Assembly: GCF_000725285.1 (NCBI RefSeq)
Contig: NZ_CP007161.1
Span: 517,911-581,910, forward strand
DNA from: Virgibacillus sp. SK37
Lineage (GTDB): Bacteria > Bacillota > Bacilli > Bacillales > Amphibacillaceae
Direction: 5' to 3'
Length of the DNA: 64,000 nt
A program made the translations under genes and the position numbers. This document shows positions 50,078 through 61,473 of the stretch, one piece after another (position 1 is the first letter of the stretch; each line of letters begins with the position of its first letter). Under the pieces are notes generated by a model that saw only the letters and a program-made list of their open reading frames with translations, was not told where the DNA came from and ran no database searches.

Positions 50078-50785
50078 ATGAGTATATTGGCTATAGATAC
50101 ATCCAATCAAGCATTGGGTGTTGCTATTATAAATGAAGAAAAAATTATAGGCGAAATTACTACAAATATTGCTAAAAACCATTCATTAAGATTAATGCCG
50201 GCAATTGAACAGTTAATGAAAGAGGTTAATGTGGAACTTCAGAACTTGGAAAAGATAATTGTGGCTAAAGGGCCGGGTTCTTATACAGGTGTACGGATAG
50301 GCTTGGCTACCGCAAAAACAATGGCTTGGGCATTGGGAATTCCAGTTGTAGGAGTTTCAAGTCTTAAAGTACTAGCTTATCAAGGGCGCTTTTTTCAGGG
50401 GTATATTTGTCCATTTTTCGACGCACGTCGTGGCTTGGTCTATTCAGGATTATATGAATGGAAAAATGGTGAAATCAAGCAGGTTTGGGATGAGGTAAAT
50501 ATATCTATCACTGATTTGTTATCAAATCTTGCTAAGGAAAATAAGGAAATTTTGTTTTTAAGCCCAGATATCGAATTACACCGGGAAAACATTACTTCTT
50601 CAATAGAAAGTCGTGCAGTTATTCCCGAGATGGCTTATCATATATCACGTGCCTCACACGTAGCACTAGCAGGGTTACATGAAAATCCCCAGACTACACA
50701 TGCTTTGACTCCAAATTATTTACGTTTGGCTGAAGCGGAGGCAAAATGGTTGAAACAGCAGAAGGAAAAAGAAGAAAATGGCTGA
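50078..50785 (+). CDS. tsaB: TsaB, t6A complex subunit
   Basis: Non-catalytic ASKHA-fold partner of TsaD (235 aa). LAIDTSNQALGVAI at the N-terminus and GPGSYTGVRIGLATAKTMA are characteristic; the C-terminal LTPNYLRLAEAEAKWLKQQ is also conserved. GAGGAG precedes the ATG. It overlaps rimI by eight bases. Confidence 0.95.
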   Translation: MSILAIDTSNQALGVAIINEEKIIGEITTNIAKNHSLRLMPAIEQLMKEVNVELQNLEKIIVAKGPGSYTGVRIGLATAKTMAWALGIPVVGVSSLKVLAYQGRFFQGYICPFFDARRGLVYSGLYEWKNGEIKQVWDEVNISITDLLSNLAKENKEILFLSPDIELHRENITSSIESRAVIPEMAYHISRASHVALAGLHENPQTTHALTPNYLRLAEAEAKWLKQQKEKEENG

Positions 50786-51227
50786 AATTGTTATTCGTAA
50801 GATGCATATCACTGACGTAGATGCCGTCATGGAAGTGGAGAGCGCAACCTTTTCCACTCCCTGGACCACTGACATATTTTATCAAGAGCTAGTCGATAAT
50901 GATTATGCTCATTATTTTGTGATGGAAGCAGATAAGAAAATTATTGGTTATGCTGGTGTGTGGCTTGTGGTGGATGATGCGCAAATTACCAATATTGCCA
51001 TCATGCCAGATTACCGTGGTAATAAGCTTGGAGAGAAACTGTTTGGTTTTACTATCCAACAGATACTATTGCTCGGTGGGACACGTCTCTCTTTGGAAGT
51101 ACGAAAATCAAATATAATAGCACAAAGGTTGTACCGTAAATTTGGCCTTGTTCCTGGTGGTATACGAAAGAACTATTATACGGATAACCAAGAAGATGCT
51201 ATTGTCATGTGGGTGAATTTATTATGA
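50778..51227 (+). CDS. rimI: RimI-type ribosomal protein/tRNA-pathway N-acetyltransferase
   Basis: GNAT acetyltransferase of 149 aa, RimI subgroup, which acetylates the N-terminus of ribosomal protein S18 in the known cases. [17 protein letters not shown] is the acetyl-CoA loop and [22 protein letters not shown] the conserved motif B. It overlaps tsaB and tsaD by a few bases, a standard arrangement. Confidence 0.93.
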   Translation: MAEIVIRKMHITDVDAVMEVESATFSTPWTTDIFYQELVDNDYAHYFVMEADKKIIGYAGVWLVVDDAQITNIAIMPDYRGNKLGEKLFGFTIQQILLLGGTRLSLEVRKSNIIAQRLYRKFGLVPGGIRKNYYTDNQEDAIVMWVNLL

Positions 51228-52234
51228 AAAAAGATACGTTTATTTTAGGCATTGAAACAAGCTGTGATGAAACTGCTGTAGCTATCGTAAAAAACGGGAA
51301 AGAGATTGTTTCTAATGTGGTTGCGTCACAGATAGAGAGTCATAAACGGTTCGGGGGAGTTGTTCCTGAAATTGCTTCTCGACATCATGTGGAGCAAATT
51401 ACTGTCGTTTTGGAAGAGGCAATTACACAGGCTGAGTTAACATGGGATTCCATTGACGCAATTGCAGTAACAGAAGGACCGGGACTTGTAGGTGCTTTGT
51501 TAGTTGGTGTTAATGCTGCAAAAGCTTTAGCATTTGCAAAACAAAAACCGCTCATTGGTGTCCATCATATTGCAGGACATATATACGCCAACCGACTTCA
51601 AAAAGAATTTGAGTTTCCTTTATTGGCTTTAATTGTTTCCGGTGGTCACACAGAACTTGTTTTAATGAAAGAACACGGGAAGTATGAGTTATTAGGTGAA
51701 ACAAGAGATGATGCTGCCGGCGAAGCATATGATAAGGTTGCACGTATGTTAGAGCTTCCATATCCAGGTGGTCCACAAATCGACCGTTTAGCAAAAGTGG
51801 GTAAAGTGACTATTGATTTTCCACGTGCCTGGTTGGAGCAGGGAAGTTATGATTTCAGCTTTAGTGGCTTAAAATCATCTGTAATTAATACGATTCATAA
51901 TGCTAAGCAACGAGGTGAGACGCTTAGCAATGAAGATATTGCTGCAAGCTTTCAGGAAAGTGTTATTGATGTTTTAACAACAAAAACAGTAAATGCTGCC
52001 AAAGAATACCATGTAAAGCAGGTAATTGTGGCAGGAGGCGTTGCTGCAAATCAAGGCCTGCGCTCAGCTTTAGAAGAACAATTTCATCAATTGAGTATCC
52101 CATTATTAATCCCTCCTCTCCACCTTTGTACAGATAATGCTGCTATGATTGCTGCAGCAGGAACGATTGCTTATGAACAGGGTAGACGGTCAGGGTTGGA
52201 TCTGAACGCAAATGCTTCCTTGTTAATGAAATAG
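51224..52234 (+). CDS. tsaD: TsaD, tRNA threonylcarbamoyladenosine transferase subunit
   Basis: Catalytic subunit (336 aa) that transfers the threonylcarbamoyl group to A37. [16 protein letters not shown] begins the ASKHA fold; [13 protein letters not shown] holds the two metal-binding His, [13 protein letters not shown] follows, and the third metal ligand Asp is in [16 protein letters not shown] at 51224 overlaps the rimI stop (ATGA). B. subtilis gcp position. Confidence 0.96.
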   Translation: MKKDTFILGIETSCDETAVAIVKNGKEIVSNVVASQIESHKRFGGVVPEIASRHHVEQITVVLEEAITQAELTWDSIDAIAVTEGPGLVGALLVGVNAAKALAFAKQKPLIGVHHIAGHIYANRLQKEFEFPLLALIVSGGHTELVLMKEHGKYELLGETRDDAAGEAYDKVARMLELPYPGGPQIDRLAKVGKVTIDFPRAWLEQGSYDFSFSGLKSSVINTIHNAKQRGETLSNEDIAASFQESVIDVLTTKTVNAAKEYHVKQVIVAGGVAANQGLRSALEEQFHQLSIPLLIPPLHLCTDNAAMIAAAGTIAYEQGRRSGLDLNANASLLMK

Positions 52235-52240
52235 TATAAG

Positions 52241-52403
52241 TTATACACAGGTCTGTGGGTAATTTTATTTGTTAGCTATTAAATTAGGGAAAGAGTTGTG
52301 GACAATAAAAGTGGATAAGTATACAATTGTCTGTGGATATTGTGTATAACTTTGTTAACAACCTTTCTTTCTTCATGTTGTAGTTCCTGACATCTGTGGA
52401 TAA
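52241..52403. promoter_or_regulatory. DnaA-box cluster downstream of tsaD
   Basis: Six DnaA-type 9-mers in 163 bases: TTATACACA (52241, plus strand), and on the minus strand TTGTCCACA (52297-52305), TTATCCACT (52310-52318), ATATCCACA (52332-52340), TTATACACA (52341-52349) and TTATCCACA (52395-52403). Three match TTATNCACA perfectly. Two more perfect TTATCCACA boxes lie inside the next gene (53446 and 53542). A DnaA-box cluster is known beside gcp (tsaD) in B. subtilis. Confidence 0.82.
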
Positions 52404-52409
52404 CTTATA

Positions 52410-53621
52410 TTGAACAATCGTTTGATTAAGCAAAAGAAATTTGGTGATTTGGTGTCAAAAAAACAATCTTATTATATACAGAACGACTTAATCTTTATAT
52501 TTTTCCTGTTTGTATGTGTGAGCTTATTATCTATCTATAACGCACAACAGTTGGAACAGTATGCTGGAGAGAATTTTGTTTTAAAGCAAATTGTCTGGTT
52601 TACAATTGGAGTGGGAATTATTGCTGCAATTCAATTTCTCGATTTAGACCAGTTATATAAAGCTAGTATTTATATTTATGGTTTTGGACTATTAATACTA
52701 GCTATTTTACTCGTAAGTCCGGATAGTATTGCGCGAGAAATAAATGGGGCTAAAAGCTGGTTTACCTTCCCTGGTTTGTCGTTACAGCCAGCTGAGTTTA
52801 CTAAAATGGCTACCATTTTATACTTAGCTGCTACAATTGATAAACATAAAACAAAATATGGAATGCAAACCTTAAAAACAGACACACTCCTATTGGTTAA
52901 GCTCTTGATCATTATTGCATTACCTGTCCTGTTGATTATGAGGCAACCTGACTTCGGTACCGCTATGGTTTATTTGTTTATAGCGGGAATGATTATTATT
53001 CTGTCAGGGATTGATTGGAAAATCATTATGACATTAATTTTGGCAGGAGCCTTATCTGTTACGGCAGCACTTGGATTTATCATTAAATTTCCGAATCTGG
53101 CACAACAAGTAGGTGTAGAAGCATACCAAATTGATCGAATAATGACATGGTTTGATCCATCTCAGCAATCCAGTGATGCGACTTTTCACTTTGATAGGGC
53201 ATATATGGCTTTAGGTTCAGGTCAGTTATTTGGTAAGGGAATGGATAACCTGCAAGTATCATTTCCTGAGGCACACACGGATTTCATTTTTGCGGTTATA
53301 GGAGAAAGCTTTGGCTTCATTGGCAGTGCACTAGTCATCTTTTTGTATTTTCTACTTTTATACAAACTGGTGACATTAGGCTTAAGTGTGTATAAGCACA
53401 GCCCATTTGGTTCCTATTTATGCTTTGGATTTTTAAGTATTCTACTTATCCACATTTTTCAGAATATCGGCATGTCTCTTGGGATTATGCCAATTACGGG
53501 AATACCTCTCTTGTTGATAAGTTATGGAGGTAGTTCTGTGTTATCCACAATGATCGGCTTAGGGGTTATATATAGGGTAGCAGTAGAGCATACCATCCAC
53601 AATGATTATCTATTTAAATAA
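52410..53621 (+). CDS. FtsW/RodA/SpoVE-family protein (RodA-like)
   Basis: SEDS-family peptidoglycan glycosyltransferase/flippase homologue, 403 aa, ten membrane segments. NGAKSWFTFPGLSLQPAEFTK, MRQPDFGTAMVYL, FPEAHTDFIFAVIGESFGF and GIMPITGIPLLLISYGGSS are the family motifs. An Asp in the DxxF region supports catalytic competence. Start is uncertain: TTG 52410 or GTG 52452, neither with a strong ribosome site. It lies between tsaD and ydiF, where B. subtilis has no SEDS gene. Confidence 0.85.
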   Translation: MNNRLIKQKKFGDLVSKKQSYYIQNDLIFIFFLFVCVSLLSIYNAQQLEQYAGENFVLKQIVWFTIGVGIIAAIQFLDLDQLYKASIYIYGFGLLILAILLVSPDSIAREINGAKSWFTFPGLSLQPAEFTKMATILYLAATIDKHKTKYGMQTLKTDTLLLVKLLIIIALPVLLIMRQPDFGTAMVYLFIAGMIIILSGIDWKIIMTLILAGALSVTAALGFIIKFPNLAQQVGVEAYQIDRIMTWFDPSQQSSDATFHFDRAYMALGSGQLFGKGMDNLQVSFPEAHTDFIFAVIGESFGFIGSALVIFLYFLLLYKLVTLGLSVYKHSPFGSYLCFGFLSILLIHIFQNIGMSLGIMPITGIPLLLISYGGSSVLSTMIGLGVIYRVAVEHTIHNDYLFK

Positions 53622-53625
53622 AATT

Positions 53626-53660
53626 GGCCCCTGCCTTTATAGAAGGCGGGGGCTTTTTTT
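53626..53660 (+). terminator. Terminator of the RodA-like gene
   Basis: GGCCCCTGCCTT pairs with AAGGCGGGGGC(T) around a short loop, then seven T. It covers the last codons of the converging ABC-F gene. Confidence 0.85.
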
Positions 53661-55589
53661 CATATAAACTTCCTCTTGTAATGCTGTCCATTCTTCCATC
53701 CAATTGTCTACTTGTTGTTTTAGTTCACTCGTTTGCTGTGTTAATTCAAGTGCTTTTTCGTGATCTTGATATACTTCCGGTTGTGTCATTTTTTCTTCTA
53801 ATTTCTCAATCTCCAGCTCTTGATTTTCAATTAACTCTTCCAGTTCATTAATTCGTCGCTGCATCTTTCTTTTTTCGCTTTGCAGTTGCTTATCTTCTTT
53901 AAACGTTCTTTTTCTCTGATCGGTTGTGTTCACAGTTTCCTCAGTTTGCTGAAGTCTTTTTAATTCTGCTTGCTCTTCTTTTTTCTCGAGATAATAATCA
54001 TAGTCACCAAGATAAGAAGTAATTCCATCTCGTTGCATTTCAGCAACCTGATCCGTAATTTTATTTATAAAATACCTGTCATGTGATACAAAAATAATTG
54101 TACCAGGGAAATCGTTCAAAGCTGCTTCAAGTACCTCTTTACTATCAATATCCAAATGGTTGGTAGGTTCATCGAAAATAAGAAGGTTTGCCTCTTGCAT
54201 CATTAATTTGGCTAGAGCAAGTCTTGCTTTCTCACCACCACTTAATGAAGAGACCACTTTTAATACATCATCACCTGAGAAGAGGAAGTTACCAAGAACA
54301 GTCCGAATGTCCTTTTCATTTACAGTCGGATACTCATCCCATAATTCCATGAGTACTGTCTTGGAAGAGGATAAGTCCGCTTGTTCCTGATCATAATAGC
54401 CAATCTGAACATTCGTCCCAAGCTGGATCGTGCCATTCGTTTGCTTATGTTTTCCTAAAATAATTTTTAATAAAGTAGTCTTGCCTATCCCATTAGGGCC
54501 GACTAAGGCTACTCGTTCTCCTCGATTTACGTGAAGCTTCACATTGGTAAACAAATTCTGGTTTTCATCCGGATAGCGAAAGGATAACCCATCTGCTTTT
54601 AACACATCATTCCCACTTCGAGTCGCAATCTGAAATGAAAAAGAAGCAGAAGCCTCATCACCAAGAGGTCTATCTATTTTTTCCATTTTCTCTAGTTGCT
54701 TTCTTCTACTTTGTGCTCGTTTGGTTGTAGAAGCCCGTACAATGTTGCGTTGGATAAAATCTTCCATCTTTTTAATTTCGGTTTGTTGCTTTTCAAACTC
54801 TTTTAGTTCCTTTTCGTAATCGATTGCTTTCTGTTCGAGAAACTTGCTATATGAACCATGATATTTTTTAGTTTTATGGCGAGAAATTTCATAAACAATC
54901 GATACGGTCTTATCTAAAAAGTATCTGTCATGGGAAACGATGACAATGGCGCCTGGATAACTAACGAGATAGCCTTCCAGCCAGCTGAGTGTATCAATAT
55001 CCAAATGGTTGGTCGGCTCATCCAGAATTAGCAATTTCGGTTTTTTCAATAATAATTTACCTAATGCCAATCTTGTTTTCTGGCCACCACTTAAGTCGCT
55101 TATGGGTGTTTCATAATCTTTATCGTGAAAATGCAAACCATTTAGGACAGCTTTAATGTCTGCCTCATATGTATAACCACCATCACGCTGAAACGCTTGT
55201 TGCAACTCATCATACTGCTGTAGTACTCTTTCGTATTCTCCATGGCTTAACTTCGCAGCCTGCTCCATCTGTTGTTCCATAGAACGAATCTGCTTCTCAA
55301 GGCCGAGAAGATGTGCAAATACTTCTAGCATTTCATCCCATATCGTTTTGCCAGATTCCAGTGTCATATGCTGAGATAGATATCCCATCGTTAGATCCTT
55401 TGGTTTTAATAGCTCTCCACCATCATGAGAGAACTCTCCTGCCATAATTTTTAACAGGGTAGATTTGCCAGCACCGTTTCTTCCAACAATAGCTATTCTT
55501 TCATTATCTTTTACTTCCATTTTTATATTCGACAAAATCTCTTCTGCGCCAAATGACTTAGAGATCCCATTTAACTGCATTAATATCAT
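53637..55589 (-). CDS. ydiF: ABC-F family ATPase (YdiF-like)
   Basis: Soluble twin-ATPase (650 aa) of the ABC-F group, members of which act on the ribosome in translation control. Domain 1: VGRNGAGKSTLLK, LSGGQKTRLALGKL, LLILDEPTNHLDI; domain 2: VGPNGIGKTTLLK, LSGGEKARLALAKL; between them the charged linker (P-site tRNA interaction motif). A C-terminal coiled coil follows from about residue 560. ATG 55589 follows GAGGTG; the frame's earlier ATG 55751 would add 54 unrelated residues. Confidence 0.93.
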   Translation of the reverse strand: MILMQLNGISKSFGAEEILSNIKMEVKDNERIAIVGRNGAGKSTLLKIMAGEFSHDGGELLKPKDLTMGYLSQHMTLESGKTIWDEMLEVFAHLLGLEKQIRSMEQQMEQAAKLSHGEYERVLQQYDELQQAFQRDGGYTYEADIKAVLNGLHFHDKDYETPISDLSGGQKTRLALGKLLLKKPKLLILDEPTNHLDIDTLSWLEGYLVSYPGAIVIVSHDRYFLDKTVSIVYEISRHKTKKYHGSYSKFLEQKAIDYEKELKEFEKQQTEIKKMEDFIQRNIVRASTTKRAQSRRKQLEKMEKIDRPLGDEASASFSFQIATRSGNDVLKADGLSFRYPDENQNLFTNVKLHVNRGERVALVGPNGIGKTTLLKIILGKHKQTNGTIQLGTNVQIGYYDQEQADLSSSKTVLMELWDEYPTVNEKDIRTVLGNFLFSGDDVLKVVSSLSGGEKARLALAKLMMQEANLLIFDEPTNHLDIDSKEVLEAALNDFPGTIIFVSHDRYFINKITDQVAEMQRDGITSYLGDYDYYLEKKEEQAELKRLQQTEETVNTTDQRKRTFKEDKQLQSEKRKMQRRINELEELIENQELEIEKLEEKMTQPEVYQDHEKALELTQQTSELKQQVDNWMEEWTALQEEVYMKKSPRLL

Positions 55590-55721
55590 TATTTTCACCT
55601 CATCTCTTTTAGTGTATCTCAAAATGAATTGGCGAGGCAATATTATTGTGAATTTAGTCACGACTTCCAGACTTATTTCTGCTAGAATAGAGAGGAAGTT
55701 CAATGTATTGGAGATGAGCTT

Positions 55722-56231
55722 ATGTCTGAATTCACGCATTTTAATGAACAAGGCAGAGCAAGAATGGTGGACATTAGTGAAAAGAAAGAAACAGAACGCA
55801 TAGCTGTCGCAAGGTCAAGTGTTCAAATGTCCGAAGAAGTTTATAAAAAAATTACTCAGAACGAGATAAAAAAAGGTGATGTACTAGCTGTGGCCCAGGT
55901 TGCCGGGATTATGGCAGCTAAGAAAACCTCAGACTGGATTCCAATGTGTCATCCATTACAGCTTAAAGGAGTGGATATTTCCTTTGAATGGCTGATTGGA
56001 GAAACTTCCTATGATTTGCAGATTGAAGTATTTGTTAAAACTAAAGGTAGCACTGGGGTAGAGATGGAGGCGTTAACTGCAGCATCTGCCAGTGCACTTA
56101 CCATATATGATATGTGTAAAGCAGTGGATAAAGGAATGATTATTGGCCAAACATATTTACTGGAGAAAAAGGGCGGTAAATCTGGTGATTACAGTTTGGA
56201 TGAAAGAAGGAATAACAATGGATCAAAATAA
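55722..56231 (+). CDS. moaC: Cyclic pyranopterin monophosphate synthase
   Basis: Molybdenum cofactor enzyme (169 aa) converting the MoaA product to c[38 protein letters not shown] and [25 protein letters not shown] carry the catalytic Lys, His and Glu. ATG follows GGAGATGAGC. It overlaps rex by 14 bases. No other moa gene is in the window; rex next to moaC is a Bacillus arrangement. Confidence 0.95.
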   Translation: MSEFTHFNEQGRARMVDISEKKETERIAVARSSVQMSEEVYKKITQNEIKKGDVLAVAQVAGIMAAKKTSDWIPMCHPLQLKGVDISFEWLIGETSYDLQIEVFVKTKGSTGVEMEALTAASASALTIYDMCKAVDKGMIIGQTYLLEKKGGKSGDYSLDERRNNNGSK

Positions 56232-56865
56232 AATACCTCAGGCAACAGCAAAGCGTTTACCATTATATTATCGTTTTTTAAATAATCTGAATCAACAAGG
56301 AAAGAAAAGGGTATCTTCGAAGGAATTAAGTGAAGCAGTTAAGGTAGATTCTGCGACAATCAGAAGGGATTTCTCTTATTTCGGAGCTCTAGGAAAAAAA
56401 GGGTATGGGTACAATGTGGAATATTTACTTGGTTTTTTCCGTAAAACCCTTGATCAGGATGAAACGACAGAAGTAGCATTGATTGGTGTAGGTAATTTGG
56501 GTACAGCATTTTTGCATTATAATTTTATGAAGAATAATAATATTCAAATTCAAATGGCCTTTGATGCAGACCCGGAAAAAGTAGGTACAGATATTGGTGG
56601 TGTGCCTATTTATCACATTGATGATTTAGAGAAAAGTTTGAACGGAATTAAAGTGGCGATTTTGACTATACCGGCAAATGAAACGGACAGGGTAACCGAC
56701 AGATTGGTTGAGCAAGGGATTGATGGAATATTAAATTTTACACCTGCACGGATTACGGTTCCAAATCATATTCGGGTTCATCATATTGACCTTGCTGTTG
56801 AATTGCAGGCACTGGTTTACTTCTTAAAGCATTATCCATTACAAGTCGACCAAACAGATAATTAA
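56218..56865 (+). CDS. rex: Redox-sensing transcriptional repressor Rex
   Basis: NADH/NAD+-responsive repressor (215 aa). Residues 1-80 form the winged helix ([33 protein letters not shown]); the C-terminal Rossmann domain has [16 protein letters not shown], and [19 protein letters not shown] at 56218 follows AAGAAGG. In family members it represses fermentation and respiration genes when NADH is low. Confidence 0.95.
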   Translation: MDQNKIPQATAKRLPLYYRFLNNLNQQGKKRVSSKELSEAVKVDSATIRRDFSYFGALGKKGYGYNVEYLLGFFRKTLDQDETTEVALIGVGNLGTAFLHYNFMKNNNIQIQMAFDADPEKVGTDIGGVPIYHIDDLEKSLNGIKVAILTIPANETDRVTDRLVEQGIDGILNFTPARITVPNHIRVHHIDLAVELQALVYFLKHYPLQVDQTDN

Positions 56866-56888
56866 GTTATAGGCCAAAAGTCAAAATA

Positions 56889-56930
56889 AAAAGAAGAAGC
56901 AGCGTTGGAGAAGCTACTTCTTCTTTTTAT
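56889..56930. terminator. Bidirectional terminator between rex and ydiK
   Basis: AAGAAGAAGCAGC pairs imperfectly with GCTACTTCTTCTT and is flanked by A and T runs; it reaches into the ydiK 3' end. Confidence 0.78.
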
Positions 56931-57114
56931 TTTTCATTTGATAATGCAATCTGAAAAGTCGAATACCTACGCCAATTTCTAATGTCGCGAATAGAGCCAG
57001 CACCATTGTCGTAACATTCCATATTGTATCTCCCGCGCTGATAATGGCAATATAGGTGAAAAATATCCCCATTGCAAAATAGATAATTGCCATTGTCCTT
57101 GGTGAAATTTTCAT
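56914..57114 (-). CDS. ydiK: Small membrane protein YdiK (DUF4305)
   Basis: A 66-aa protein with two membrane segments (IIYFAMGIFFTYIAIISAGD and WNVTTMVLALFATLEIGVGI) and a basic tail. It matches the DUF4305 YdiK family, which has no known function. ATG 57114 follows GGAGG; the ORF ATG at 57129 lies before that site. It is directly downstream of ydiL, as in B. subtilis. Confidence 0.83.
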   Translation of the reverse strand: MKISPRTMAIIYFAMGIFFTYIAIISAGDTIWNVTTMVLALFATLEIGVGIRLFRLHYQMKNKKKK

Positions 57115-57118
57115 GAAT

Positions 57119-57823
57119 TTAGCCTCCAAAAATAATTGCTTGCAACTGCTCCAATTGCTGTTCCAGTTTTTCTGGATCTATATTAAACTGGGCAAGCACT
57201 ACTGTTGTATTCATCGCCATATGGACAATGATTGGAACAATGATCCGCTTTGTTTTTACATAAAGGAAAGCAAATACAAATCCCATGGAAGCATACACGA
57301 GAAGATGCTGCGGTTCTCCATGAATGATCCCGAACACAAGAGCTGATAGCAACGCAGCAATAATAAAGTTCGTCCTTAGATATAGCTGCCCAAAAATGAT
57401 CTTTCGAAAAATAATCTCTTCCAGTATTGGTGCAATAAGTGCAGGGATGATCATAAATAAGGGAGTTGCCCTTGTTACATCCATGATCAACTTAGTGTTT
57501 TCAGAACTCTGCGTGATACCGAATACTTTCATTTCGATTGTTGCAGAAATACCCTGAGCCAAAAAGGCCATGATCAGACCGATAATGGACCATGCAACCA
57601 TTTCCCCTCCGGAAGAAGCGTCTCGCTGGCTTCCTTTTTTCATTTCAGGCTTCATTAATAATAAAACAACAATCAAGCCGAGGATAAAGCTTATGATCGA
57701 CCAGTAAACAACAGCTTGATGTTCTGTTAGTGGTAATAAAATGTAAAGCAGTGGGGCAAACAAGAGCCCTGAGAACTGCATGATTATATAAGAAATAATT
57801 ACCCACCAATATCTTTTCGTCAA
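57119..57823 (-). CDS. ydiL: CPBP-family intramembrane metalloprotease YdiL
   Basis: A 234-aa membrane protein of the CaaX-protease/bacteriocin-processing (ABI) family. ILEEIIFRKIIFG, FGIIHGEPQHLL and VPIIVHMAMNTTVV supply the Glu-Glu-Arg, His and His-Asn motifs of the active site, within about eight membrane segments. Start TTG at 57823. Substrate is unknown; the gene overlaps the ydiK upstream region by a few bases. Confidence 0.87.
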   Translation of the reverse strand: MTKRYWWVIISYIIMQFSGLLFAPLLYILLPLTEHQAVVYWSIISFILGLIVVLLLMKPEMKKGSQRDASSGGEMVAWSIIGLIMAFLAQGISATIEMKVFGITQSSENTKLIMDVTRATPLFMIIPALIAPILEEIIFRKIIFGQLYLRTNFIIAALLSALVFGIIHGEPQHLLVYASMGFVFAFLYVKTKRIIVPIIVHMAMNTTVVLAQFNIDPEKLEQQLEQLQAIIFGG

Positions 57824-58019
57824 ATCGCAACGATCCCTTCATGTGTTGGAATGCCTTTTGTTGGTAAAAAAGGTTTTGTTTAGTGTATGTTAGAAAAACA
57901 AGTTGTAGAAACAAACAACCTGTATCTAAATATTTTAGCATAAAATAGAATTTGCTTATAATAGAATGGTTTCGAAGGAGAAAAGAGTAAAAAAACTAAA
58001 AAATTAATATATCTCCTAC

Positions 58020-58048
58020 TTGCATTTTGTTATGGAATTATTTATCAT
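58020..58048 (+). promoter_or_regulatory. SigA promoter of groESL
   Basis: TTGCAT, 17 bases, TATCAT, 11 bases upstream of CIRCE, so HrcA would cover the transcription start. Confidence 0.82.
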
Positions 58049-58059
58049 AATAATTGGGA

Positions 58060-58086
58060 TTAGCACTCGGTGTATTAGAGTGCTAA
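58060..58086. promoter_or_regulatory. CIRCE operator (HrcA site)
   Basis: TTAGCACTC, 9 bases, GAGTGCTAA: a perfect CIRCE element upstream of groES. Confidence 0.98.
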
Positions 58087-58125
58087 CAAATCAAAAATGA
58101 GAATAGAATTAAGGAGGCTTTCCAC

Positions 58126-58410
58126 ATGATTAAACCACTAGGAGATCGTGTAGTAATTGAGCTTGTTGAGCAAGAAGAAAAAACTGCAAGCGGAATTGTA
58201 CTTCCAGACTCTGCAAAGGAAAAACCACAAGAAGGTAAAGTAATTGCAGTAGGTTCAGGACGTGTTACTGAAAATGGTGAGAAAATTGCACTTGAAGTTT
58301 CAGAAGGTGACCGCATCATTTTCTCTAAATTTGCTGGCACAGAAGTTAAATACGAAGGCACTGAATACTTAATTCTTCGTGAAAATGATATCTTAGCAGT
58401 AGTTAGCTAA
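58126..58410 (+). CDS. groES: Co-chaperonin GroES
   Basis: A 94-aa chaperonin 10 subunit: [17 protein letters not shown] at the start, the mobile-loop region [14 protein letters not shown], and [14 protein letters not shown] at the end. AAGGAGG precedes the ATG. Capping ring of the GroEL folding chamber. Confidence 0.98.
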   Translation: MIKPLGDRVVIELVEQEEKTASGIVLPDSAKEKPQEGKVIAVGSGRVTENGEKIALEVSEGDRIIFSKFAGTEVKYEGTEYLILRENDILAVVS

Positions 58411-58424
58411 AAATCAATGAATAA

Positions 58425-60104
<1,680 letters not shown>

Positions 60105-60115
60105 TAAGCCGTTCC

Positions 60116-60138
60116 AACCCTTGATATGAGTGGGTTTT
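60116..60138 (+). terminator. Terminator of groEL, possible element junction
   Basis: AACCC/GGGTT with an 11-base loop, then TTTT. A short stem for a highly expressed operon; part may come from the mobile element. Confidence 0.5.
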
Positions 60139-60158
60139 TAAGTAAGGTGAGAGTGAAA

Positions 60159-60179
60159 TGCTCACATTTTGCTCACATT
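60159..60179. repeat. Direct repeats next to the integrase gene
   Basis: TGCTCACATT occurs twice (60159-60168 and 60170-60179). Such repeats near an integrase gene often are arm-type binding sites; an attachment core is probably between the groEL stop and here. Confidence 0.45.
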
Positions 60180-60186
60180 GAGGATA

Positions 60187-61398
60187 TTAACGGAGGCTTC
60201 TCATTAGTTCACTGAACTTTTGAGAGGCTTCTTTTTTCATTTCTTGGGTTACATGAAGATACACATTTTTGGTAATTTGGTCATCCGTATGGCCAAGCCG
60301 ATCCATAATTTGTTCGAGTGAGACACCTGCCTCAGCAAGAAGTGACGTATGAGTGTGTCTTAAACTATGCGGAGTCAATTCTTCCTTTAGGCCCGCCATT
60401 CGAAGCAGCCTTTTCATACGGTCTCGAACGTTTTTTATCACAATCGGGTAACCAAACTGTCGCTCCATCTTTGCGAAGATAAAATCTTTGTTGTAATAGT
60501 CGTCATCTAATCGCTTTATTACTTGATTTTGATTTTCCTTGTGATCTTTTAAAGTTTGAATAACATCTTCATCTACTACAATTTTTCGCCTTGATTTTCG
60601 GGTTTTCGGTGTGACTAATTGGTACTCCACAGCATTATTTTTTGGATTATAATACGTCTTGGTAATACTTATCGTGTGGTTTAAGAAGTCTACATCTTTC
60701 CACTTGAGAGCAACTAACTCTCCAACTCTAATTCCAGTATAGGCGAGAATTAAAAACGCCAAATAATCATGTTCAAGCCCATATTGTTTTGCGGTTTTTA
60801 AAAACAAGGCAAGCTCTTCTTTTTCAAGATACTTTGGTACTTCTTCTTCCTCTAGTTGTTCAATCGTTTTCTTGTCTTTTTTAACATAAGCGAATTCCGT
60901 CGGATCTTTCTTAATTAGCTCCAGTTCTAATGCTTTTCGAAAAATCATTCTTGCCGTTCGATTGATTCCCTCCCTTGTGCTATCAGATAACCCTTGATCT
61001 TTTAAATCATTGAGAGCATCTTGATACATTTTTCTTGTAATGTCTCTTAATTTTAATTGAGCAAAGTAGGGTAACAATCTTCCAATTTCATGGAGACGGA
61101 CTCGAATTGTTCCGAGCTTTACATTTTTTGACTCACTGTAGATAGGAAGCCACTCAATTGCAAAGTCGCTAAAGGTCTTATCTGTTTCCTCTAAATATGT
61201 TCCTTCGTTTAGTTCGTGGATTAGAGTAGCCACAGCTTCTTCAGCTTCCTGCTTCGTGTTAAACCCACTTTTTACTTTTTGTCTTCTTTTACCGGTAACT
61301 GGATCGATTCCAATATCAACGGTGAAAGCCCACTTTGCACCACAAGAGCATTTTTTCTTTTTACACTTACATCCTCTTCTGTAAAAGTATCCTTTCAT
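60187..61398 (-). CDS. int: Tyrosine-recombinase integrase
   Basis: Phage/ICE-type site-specific integrase, 403 aa. The N-terminal region has Cys-rich CKCKKKKCSCGAKW and an AP2-like arm-binding part, then a core-binding SAM-like domain (about 70-170), then the catalytic domain with TGIRVGELVALKW (Arg), HSLRHTHTSLL (His-x-x-Arg), LGHTDDQIT (His) and the nucleophile Tyr in KNVYLHVT. ATG 61398 is preferred over an upstream GTG (61416). It marks the left end of an inserted element next to groEL. Confidence 0.92.
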   Translation of the reverse strand: MKGYFYRRGCKCKKKKCSCGAKWAFTVDIGIDPVTGKRRQKVKSGFNTKQEAEEAVATLIHELNEGTYLEETDKTFSDFAIEWLPIYSESKNVKLGTIRVRLHEIGRLLPYFAQLKLRDITRKMYQDALNDLKDQGLSDSTREGINRTARMIFRKALELELIKKDPTEFAYVKKDKKTIEQLEEEEVPKYLEKEELALFLKTAKQYGLEHDYLAFLILAYTGIRVGELVALKWKDVDFLNHTISITKTYYNPKNNAVEYQLVTPKTRKSRRKIVVDEDVIQTLKDHKENQNQVIKRLDDDYYNKDFIFAKMERQFGYPIVIKNVRDRMKRLLRMAGLKEELTPHSLRHTHTSLLAEAGVSLEQIMDRLGHTDDQITKNVYLHVTQEMKKEASQKFSELMRSLR

Positions 61399-61473
61399 TT
61401 CATTAAAAAACCTCACTTTCTCTGATATTTTTTGTTACAAATGGATATTATCCCCACATTGGAAATGATTAAT

